Below, piece after piece: positions 57,151 to 64,000 of a DNA stretch of 64,000 nt. Under the pieces are notes generated by a model. It worked only from the letters and a program-made list of their open reading frames with translations, did no database searches and had not been told where the DNA came from. The stretch spans positions 4,039,501 to 4,103,500 of the forward strand of contig CM057475.1 in NCBI GenBank assembly GCA_030035585.1, read 5' to 3'. The translations under genes were made by a program, and so were the position numbers. The stretch's first letter is position 1, and every line of letters begins with the position of its first letter. Origin of the DNA: Dugong dugon. Its lineage: Eukaryota > Chordata > Mammalia > Sirenia > Dugongidae.

Positions 57151-60101
57151 GCTCTTAAAATTTGGTTGGGGATTGCATTCTATCTATAGATCGCTTTGGG
57201 TAGAATTGACATTTTCACAATGTTTGAGTCTTCCTATCCATGAGCAAGCTATGTTTTCCACTTATGCAGGTCTATTATGGTTTCTTGCAGTAGTGTCTTG
57301 TAGTTTTTGTTATATAGATCTTTTATGTCTCTGGTTAGATTTATTCCTAAGTATTTTATCTTCTTCGGGGCTATTGTAAATGGTATTGATTTGGTGATTT
57401 TCTCTTGGAAGTTTTCTTTGTTGGTGTAGAGGAATCCAACTGATTTTTGTATGATTATCTTATATCCTGAAACTTTGATGAAATCTTCTATTCATTCCAG
57501 TAATTGTTTTGTTGATACTTTTGTGTGTGTGTGTGTGTATATACAATCATATCATCTGCAAATAGAGATACTTTTACTTCTTCCCTACCAATTCGGATGT
57601 ACTTTATTTCTTTTTCTAGCCTAATTGCTCTGGCTAGGACCTCCAGCACAATGTTAAATAAGAGTTGTGATAAACGGCATCCTTTGTCTGTTTCCTGTTC
57701 TCAAGGGGAATGCTTTCAAAGCCTCTCCATTTAGGATGATGTTGGCTGTTGGATTCATATAAATGCCATTAATTAATTGAGGAATTGCCCTTCTATTTAG
57801 TTGGGAGTTTTTATGAATGGGTGTTGGACATTTTCAAATGCCTTTTGTGCATCAATTGATAAGATCATGTGGTTCTGGTCTTTTGTTTTATTTCTGTGAT
57901 GGATTACATTGATTGTTTTTCTAATGTTGAACCATCCCTTCATACCCGGTATAAATCCCACTTGATCATGGTGAATTGTTTTTTTGATATGCTGCTGAAT
58001 TCTGTTGGCTAGAATTTTATTGAGAATTTTTACATCTATGTTCATGAGGGATATTGGTCTGTAATTTTCTTTTTTTGTGGTGTCTTTACCTGTTTTTGGT
58101 ATCGGGGTTATGCTGGCTTCATAGGATGAGTTTCAGAGTATTCCATAGTTTTCTATGCTCTGAAATACCTTTAGTAGTAGTGGCATTAACTCTTCTCTGA
58201 AAGTTTGGTAGAATTCTCCACGAAGCTGTCCGGGCCAGGGCTTTTTTTTTTTTTTTTGAGTTTTTAAATTTTTCAATCTCTTCTTTTGTTATGGGTTTAT
58301 TTAGTTATTCTACCTCTGTTTGTGTTAGTTGAGCTTTCTAGAATTTTGTCCTTACCTTTGGTTTTCGAATTTGTTAGAGTACAATTTTTCATAGTATTCT
58401 GTTATGATTCTTTTAATTTTATTTGTGTTTTTATGTTATAACATCCATCTAATTTCTTATATGGGTTATTTGCTTCCTCGCCTATTTTTATTTTGTCAGT
58501 TTGGCCAGTGGTTTATCAATTTTGTTGACCTTTTCAAAGAACCTGCTTTTGGTCTTGTTAACTCTTTCAATAGTTTTTCTATTCTCTATTTCATTTATTT
58601 CCGCTCTAATTCTTGTTATTTCCTTTCTTCTGTAGCCCGAGGGCTTCTTTTGCTGCTGTCTTTCTACTTGTTCGAGTTGTAGTGTTAATGTTTTGATTAT
58701 GGCCCTTTCTGCGTTTTGAATGTGTGCTTTTATTGCTGTAAACTGACCTCTGAGCACTGCTTTTGCTGTATGCCAAAGGTTCTAGTAGGATGTGTTTTCA
58801 TTCTCGTTTGATTCTATGAATATCTTTAGTCCATCCTTAATTCCTTCCATAACCCAGTAGTTTTTGAGCAAGGTGTTTTTCAGTTTCCATGCGTTTGATT
58901 TTTTTCCTTGCTTTTTCTGTTATTGATTTCTGTTTTATGGCTTTATGGTCAGAAAAGATTCTTTGTAATATTTCGATGCTTTGGATTTTGTTAAGGCTTG
59001 CTTTATTGCCTAATATGTTGTCTATTCTGGAGAATGTTCCATGTGCTTTGGAAAAGAAAGTATACTTGGCTGCTGTTGGGTGGAGTGTTCAGTATATGTG
59101 TATGAGATCAAGTTGGTTGATTGTAGTGTTTAGCTCTTCCGTGTCTTTGCTGAGCTTCTTTCTGGATATTCTGTCGTTCACAGGCAGTGCTGTGTTGAAG
59201 TCTCCTACTACTACTGTGGAGCTGTCTTTCTCTCTTTCAATGCTGTTAGAGATCGTTTTATGTATTTTGGAGCCCTGTCATTGGGTGTGTAAATATTTAT
59301 TATAGTTATGTCCTCCTGGTGTATTGACCCTTTAATGATTATATAGTGTCCTTCCTTATCCTTTGTGGTGGATTTTACTTTAAAGTCTAATTTGTCAGAG
59401 ATTAATACTGTCACTCCTGCTCTTTTCTGAGTGTTGTTTCCTTGATATATTTTTTTCCATCCTTTGAGTTTTGGTTTGTTTGTGTTTTTAAGTCTAAGGT
59501 GTGTCTCTTGTAGGCAGCATATAGATGGATTTTGGGTTTTTTTTTAATATGATCTGCCAATTTCTGTCTCTTTTTTTGGTGCATTTCGTCCATTTACATT
59601 CAGAATAATTATCGAAAGGTATGAGATTAGTGCTGTCATGTGATGTCTTTTTTTGTGTGTTGTTCACAGTTTCTTTGTTCCACTTAATTTTCTGTGCTGA
59701 GTCGTTTTTCTTTATGTATTTTCTTTTCATCTTTTTCATTGTTGTTGATTTTGTATTTGCTGGGTCTTTATTTATTTATTTATTTTTATTTTGACTTGTA
59801 GGATTGTTAGTTTCCTTTGTGGTTACCTTACTATTTAACCCTATTTTTCTAAGTTTAAACCAGTTTTTTATTTCTTTATATCACCTCGTATTCCTCTCCA
59901 TATGAAAAAATCTATGGCTACATTTTTTTAAGTCCCTTTTATTGTTTTAATGTTGTCATCTTTCACATATTGACATCTCTGTTTCCCTATTATCAGTGTT
60001 TCAGCTTTGATTTATTTTTGTGACTTCCCTATCTGGGTTGATATCTTGTTGCTCTGTCCTGTGTTCTAGTCTTGGGTTGTTATCTGATGTTGATTTTCTA
60101 A

Positions 60102-61078
60102 TCAGAGGGCTCCCTTTAGTATTTCTTGTAATTTTGGTTTGGTTTTTGCAAATTCCCCAAACTTCTGTTTATCTGGAAATGCCCTAATTTCACCATCACA
60201 TTTGAGAAACAGTTTTGCTGGATATATAATTCTTGGTTGGCAATTTTTTTTCTTGAAGACTTTATATATTTCATCCCATTGCCTTCTTTCCTGCATGGTT
60301 TCAGCTGAGTAGTCCAAGGTTATTCTTACTGACTCTCCTTTGTAGATGACTTTTCAATTATCCCTGGCGGCTCTTAAAATTCTCTATCTTTGGTTTTGAC
60401 AAGTTTGATTATAATATGTCTTGGTGACTTCCTTTTGGGATCTACCTTATGTGGGGTTTGCTGAGCATCTTGGATACATATCTTCTCATCTTTCATGATA
60501 TCAGGGAAGTTTTCTGCCAACAAAGCTTCAATAATTCTCTCTGTATTTTCTGTTATTCCCCTCCCCCTGTTCTGGTACTCCAATCACTCGTAGGTTATTC
60601 CTCTTGATAGAATCCCACATAATTCTTAGGGTTTCTTCATTTTTTAAATCCTTTTATCTGGTTTTTCCTCAAATAAGTTGATATCAAGTGCTTTATCTTC
60701 AGTCTCACTAATTCTGACTTCCATCACCTCTATTCTGTTCCTATGACTTTCTGTTGAGTTGTCTGATTCTGAAATTTTATTGTTGATCTGGATTTCTGGT
60801 TGCTCTCTCTCAATGGATTCTTGAAGCCAGTTAAATTTGTCATTGTTCTCTTTTCTAATCTTTTTAGTTTCCTCTATTGCATGTTCTGCGTTTTTCTTAA
60901 TTTCCTGCCTAATCTCTTGAAGATTTGTGTGTATTAATCTTTTGTATTCTGCTTCCGGTAATTCCAAGAAATTTTCTTCCTCTGGAATATTTCTAATTTC
61001 TTTATTTTGGGAGCTTGCTGAAACCATCGTGGACTGCCTCTTTATGTGATTTGATGTTGACTGTTGTCTCTGAGCCAT
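60102..61078 (-). pseudogene. L1 ORF1, copy J
   Basis: ATG complementary to 61076-61078, giving MAQRQQSTSNHIKRQSTMVSASSQNKEIRNIPEEENFLELPEAEYKRL in parts that match copies B and G. The coiled coil is open to about 60644 (145 codons with no stop). The frame then shifts near 60640, and the RNA-binding half is in two pieces (60583-60374: ITENTERIIEALLAENFPDIMKDEKI; 60317-60102: SAETMQERRQWDEIYKVFKKK...). The Arg codon of LRVIG is intact. The stop shared with copy G (CTC TGA) is at 60102-60104. Confidence 0.92.
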
Positions 61079-62456
61079 CAATAAGTTATGTTTATTTATA
61101 TTATGTTTGCTTACTGTGGCCTAGCTTCTTGTTTTATTTTGTTTTGATGTGCCCAAATAGGCTGCTCATGTGCGCTAGTCCAGTCACTAGCTTGCTTGAA
61201 GCTGCAATGTCCTGCCCACTGGTTGCCAGACCTACCACTAAGTATGTGAGCCCAGCTGTCTGCCCACTCTTCCTGTATGGATTCAGCTCAGGTGTTCAGG
61301 TATTTGGCCACCAAATGTTTGGTGCAGGCTCTCACCTACAGTTCTAGACAGGCATGGGTGATAGGTGTAGGCACAGGCATCCTGCTGCAGCAGGGGGACA
61401 CAAGCTGAGCAAGGCAGTGGGCCGACAGCCACACCGGAGTGTACAGGAGGAAAGCTTGTCCCTGTTGCCTAGAGCATGTAGACGGGTGGGTTTTGCAGCC
61501 AGACTATGAGCACCCAATGCCGTTGGCTGTAAGGGCTGGGGGGCACCTCTTTTTCTTTGGCCCCTGTAGTAGGTGGCTAGGTTGCGTGTGTGGAGTCACC
61601 AGTCCTCAGGCCCCTGCTGTGGGTAGGTGAAGACCCTGCTTAATGGGCAAGCAGTGTCAAATGTCATGAACCTGCCACTTCACAGCTGAAACAGTTGAAG
61701 TTAGACTTCAGGTATACACCCTGTTGTAGCACGGTAATGAGGGCCTATGCTGTTGAAATGGGCCCACACAAGTCTATACAGGGGTAAAGGCACTCAGAGT
61801 CCGTGGATGCCTTATGCCCGTGTCTAGGCAAAGGAGCATGCCTACCCTGAGTTTCTGGTTTAGGTGAATAGGCAGATTATTTTTTCCCCGTTTGTTAATT
61901 TGTTCACTCTCCAAGGCTGGGAGAATGGCTCAGGGTGCATGATGGGTCCTACTTCCGGCCCAGGGAACTCAGCAATTGCTGAAGCTGGTCCAGGACCCAG
62001 TACAGAGGAGGGAGTGGGGAGGTAAATAGGAGAGAGGTTTCTCCCTAAGGGGGGTGTTTCTGATCCGTGCGGTAGGCCAGACACAAGTACTTGTCTTTCA
62101 CTGATCGAGATCGAGGGCTTCTTCTCACTGGTTTTGGATGGCCGAGTAGACTCTCTGCCTCAGGGTCTCTCCCGTTGTGGAAAATGCCTCCTGAGCACTG
62201 CTGCTTGCCTGACTCACCACTCACCCCCAAGCTAATCTGGACTGAAGGGCCCAGGCTCTCCCCGGGTCAGGTCTGGCAACTCCTCACTGCTTCCAAACTG
62301 TCTCTCCCTCCCCCGTCACTCAGTCCAGTTCCTCAACTTTGCTTTTGATGTTCAGGCTTCCTAGATACTGAAATATAGTTGATTCACTTGTTTTTTGGGG
62401 GTCTTTGTTGTAAAACGGAACACGGGAAGCATCTGACTACTCTGCCATCTTGGCCC
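61079..62456 (-). promoter_or_regulatory. L1 5' UTR, copy J, long type with YY1-like start
   Basis: About 1.38 kb, collinear with that of copy G and of similar length to that of copy B. GCCATCTTGG at 62444-62453 (sense CCAAGATGGC) is the terminal box. Short open frames on both strands (for example 62091-62348) have no homology to known domains and lie in an untranslated part, so I do not call them genes. Confidence 0.78.
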
Positions 62457-64000
62457 AAGCCCTATTTCTAGATTTCTAAGGAAGTGCCATATCCTTTTCC
62501 AAAATGGTTGTACTACTTTGTATTCCCACCAGCAGTGCATAAGAGTTCAAATCTCCCCTGTAACTTCTCCAACATTTTTTATTTTCTCTTTTTTCATGTG
62601 TGCCCTTAACGCCAGGGTAAGATGGTATTTCACTGTGTTTTTGATTTGCATTTCTCTAATGGCTAGTGATCTGGAGCATCTCCTCATGTGTCTATTTACT
62701 GCCTGAATGTCCTCTTTGGAGAAGTGTTTGTTCATTTTTTTTGTCCTTTTTTTAATTGGATTATTTGTCTTTTGTCATAAAGGTATTGGATTTTCCTACA
62801 GATTTTAGAGATTAGACCTTTGTCAGATTTCTCATATCCAAATTTTTTTTCCTAGTCTGTAGGTTTTCCTTTAAGTCTTTTGGTGAAGTATTTAATGAGT
62901 GTAAGTGTTTAATTTTTAGAAGATCTCAGGTATCTAGCTTATCTTCTCGAGTGTTTGTGCTGTTAATTATTGTTCGTATCCTGTTAATGCCATGTATTAG
63001 GACCTCTAACGTTGATCCTATTTTTCTTCTATGATCTTTATAGTTTTGGGTTTTATATTTAGGTCTTTGATCCATTTTGAATTAGTTTTGTGTATGGAGT
63101 GAGGTATGGGTCCTATTTCATTTTTTTCTTTTTTTTGCAGTTGGATGTCCAGTTTTGCCACCACCATTTATAGAAAGACTGTCTTTTCCCCATTTGATGG
63201 ACTTTGGGCCCTTGTTGAAGATTAGGTGACTGTAGCTGTTGAGTTTACATCTGGGTTCTCAATTCTATTCCATTGGTCAGTGTATCTGTCATTGTAGCAG
63301 TACCAGACTCTTTTGACTACCATAGCTGTAGATTCTGAGCTTAGGTAGTGTGAGTCCTCCAACTTTATTCTTCTTCGTCAATACTGCTTTACTTATCCAA
63401 GGACTTTTTCCTTTCCATATAAAGTTTATAATTATTTTTCCATCTCTTTAAAGAATGCTTTTAGCATTTGGATCGAGATTGCGTTGTATTCATAGATTGC
63501 TTTGTGTAGAACTGTCATTTTCACAATGTTCAGTCTACCTATCCATGAGCATGGTATGTTTTTCCATTTATGTAGATCTCTTTTCATTTCTTATAGTAGT
63601 ATTTTGTAGTTTTCTTTGTATAGATTTTATACCCCTGGTTACATCCTGGTTAAATTTATTCCTAAGAATTTTATTTTTTTAGGGGCTATTATAAATGGTA
63701 TTGTTTTCCTGATTTCCTTTTCATTGTTCTCTTTATTGATGTAAGGAATCCAAATGATTTTGTATGTTTTTCTTGTATCCTGCTACTCTTTTGAATCTTT
63801 CTATTAGTTCCACTAGTTTTCTCACGGAGTCTTTAGGGTTTTCTATGTATAGTATCATATCTTGCACAAGTAGGACAGCTTTACTTCCTCCTTACCAATT
63901 TGGATGCCCTTTATTTCTTTTTCTTGTCTTATTGCTCTAGCTATGACTTCCACCACAATGTTAAATAAGAATAGTGATAAAGAGCATCCTTGATTTGTTT
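62457..64000 (-). pseudogene. L1 copy M: ORF2 from C-terminal region into RT, runs off window
   Basis: It begins within ORF2 (antisense of a LPKKSRNR-like segment), then [31 protein letters not shown] (62650-62735), the WGKDSLSINGGGKTGHPT-like area (about 63150-63200) and the thumb (about 63430-63640). The FADD region near 63860-63880 is disrupted (ATCTTGCACAAG in place of ATCATCTGCAAA). The palm motif is cut by the window end. No 3' UTR adjoins on the left; copy I (50697-51908) could supply it. Confidence 0.88.

Larger units (their letters stand above)
54161..57157 (-). mobile_element. L1 copy K, 5'-truncated, inserted in copy J
   Basis: T-rich 3' end at 54161-54180, 3' UTR to about 55334, ORF2 C-terminal half to 57150, then abrupt end inside the RT. 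AAATTTG at 54154-54160 and 57158-57164 is the site duplication. 5' truncation during reverse transcription explains the end point. It belongs to the A/E subfamily: it has the internal T run (54301-54312), the doubled terminal module and a closely matching coding sequence. Confidence 0.92.
52854..59639 (-). pseudogene. L1 ORF2, copy J, split by copy K
   Basis: The ATG is complementary to 59637-59639 and the stop to 52854-52856; about 3 kb of this span (54161-57157) belongs to copy K. The endonuclease is at about 59420-58930 (LISDKLDFKVKSTTKDKEGHYIIIKGSIHQED; RIDNILGNKASLNKIQ). The RT is at about 58300-57160, including [21 protein letters not shown] (about 57905-57975), [14 protein letters not shown] and FADD (57551-57562). 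Frame breaks occur near 59210, 58260, 57790 and 57660, and a (GT)n run at 57525-57540 replaces part of the frame after FADD. It belongs to the B/G subfamily. Confidence 0.9.
57158..62456 (-). mobile_element. L1 copy J, 5' half (RT start, endonuclease, ORF1, 5' UTR)
   Basis: It continues J after the AAATTTG duplication: RT from [15 protein letters not shown] codons (about 57170-57210) to the ORF2 start at 59639, spacer (59640-60101), ORF1 (61078-60102) and 5' UTR to the start box GCCATCTTGGCC (62444-62455). Excision of copy K in silico restores a collinear element of about 7.5 kb. The right neighbour is L1 again (copy M), with no obvious site duplication. Confidence 0.9.

Noticed and set aside
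1-64000. A bacterial or phage operon, or a new defence system
   Set aside because: All coding similarity is to mammalian LINEs; no Shine-Dalgarno-led gene series, and intact frames are absent.

Overview
This is nuclear DNA of a placental mammal and almost certainly of an afrotherian, most likely an elephant or a close relative. Three things point that way. L1 (LINE-1) retrotransposons of several ages make up most of the window. There are long copies of an RTE-clade (BovB-related) LINE of the kind abundant in elephant-like genomes. There is also a short element with a tRNA-like B box that shares its body with the RTE 3' end, as AfroSINEs do. Small amounts of MIR, L2 and old L1 give the general mammalian background. 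I see no host protein-coding exon, rRNA, tRNA gene, CRISPR or bacterial-type operon. Nearly every long reading frame is a piece of L1 ORF1, L1 ORF2 or the RTE polyprotein, and all are broken.

Layout. 1-6373: a plus-strand L1 (copy A), entered inside ORF1, ending in a duplicated 3' module. 6377-7420: minus-strand RTE fragment. 7421-8350: 3' UTR of a minus-strand L1 (copy D). 8350-19721: a plus-strand RTE (copy C), split by a complete 7.6-kb L1 (copy B, 8947-16595) with a target-site duplication (TSD), and by a solo MaLR-type LTR (18128-18627) with a perfect 5-bp TSD. 19722-24365: the body of L1 D, whose 5' UTR is a run of about six tandem repeats. 24366-25450: an older L1 piece. 25451-41595: three L1s nested in one another (F contains G, G contains E), readable from three copies of the same target sequence. 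41596-41905: alternating purine-pyrimidine repeat. 41930-42745: plus-strand L1 3' UTR. 42757-45869: a second plus-strand RTE (copy O) holding another solo LTR of the same family.

45870-50055 is the only largely non-L1 island. It holds L2, MIR, two old L1 scraps, an AfroSINE-like element and about 2 kb with no recognisable repeat. From 50060 on there are an old L1 3' end, a minus-strand L1 (I), and a long minus-strand L1 (J) into which a 5'-truncated L1 (K) is inserted. The window ends in another minus-strand L1 (M), which may be the continuation of I.

The 'genes' are retrotransposition machinery: ORF1 (coiled-coil RNA-binding chaperone) and ORF2 (AP-type endonuclease plus reverse transcriptase) for L1, and a single endonuclease-RT protein for RTE. 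None is intact. The value of the window is as a stratigraphic record: nesting order, TSDs, subfamily-specific 5' and 3' UTR architecture and a few rearrangements. I found no new host system. The best leads are the tandem-repeat 5' UTR of copy D, the inverted self-duplication inside copy G, the dimeric 3' end of the A/E/K subfamily, and MaLR-type LTRs that must be younger than lineage-specific RTE copies.
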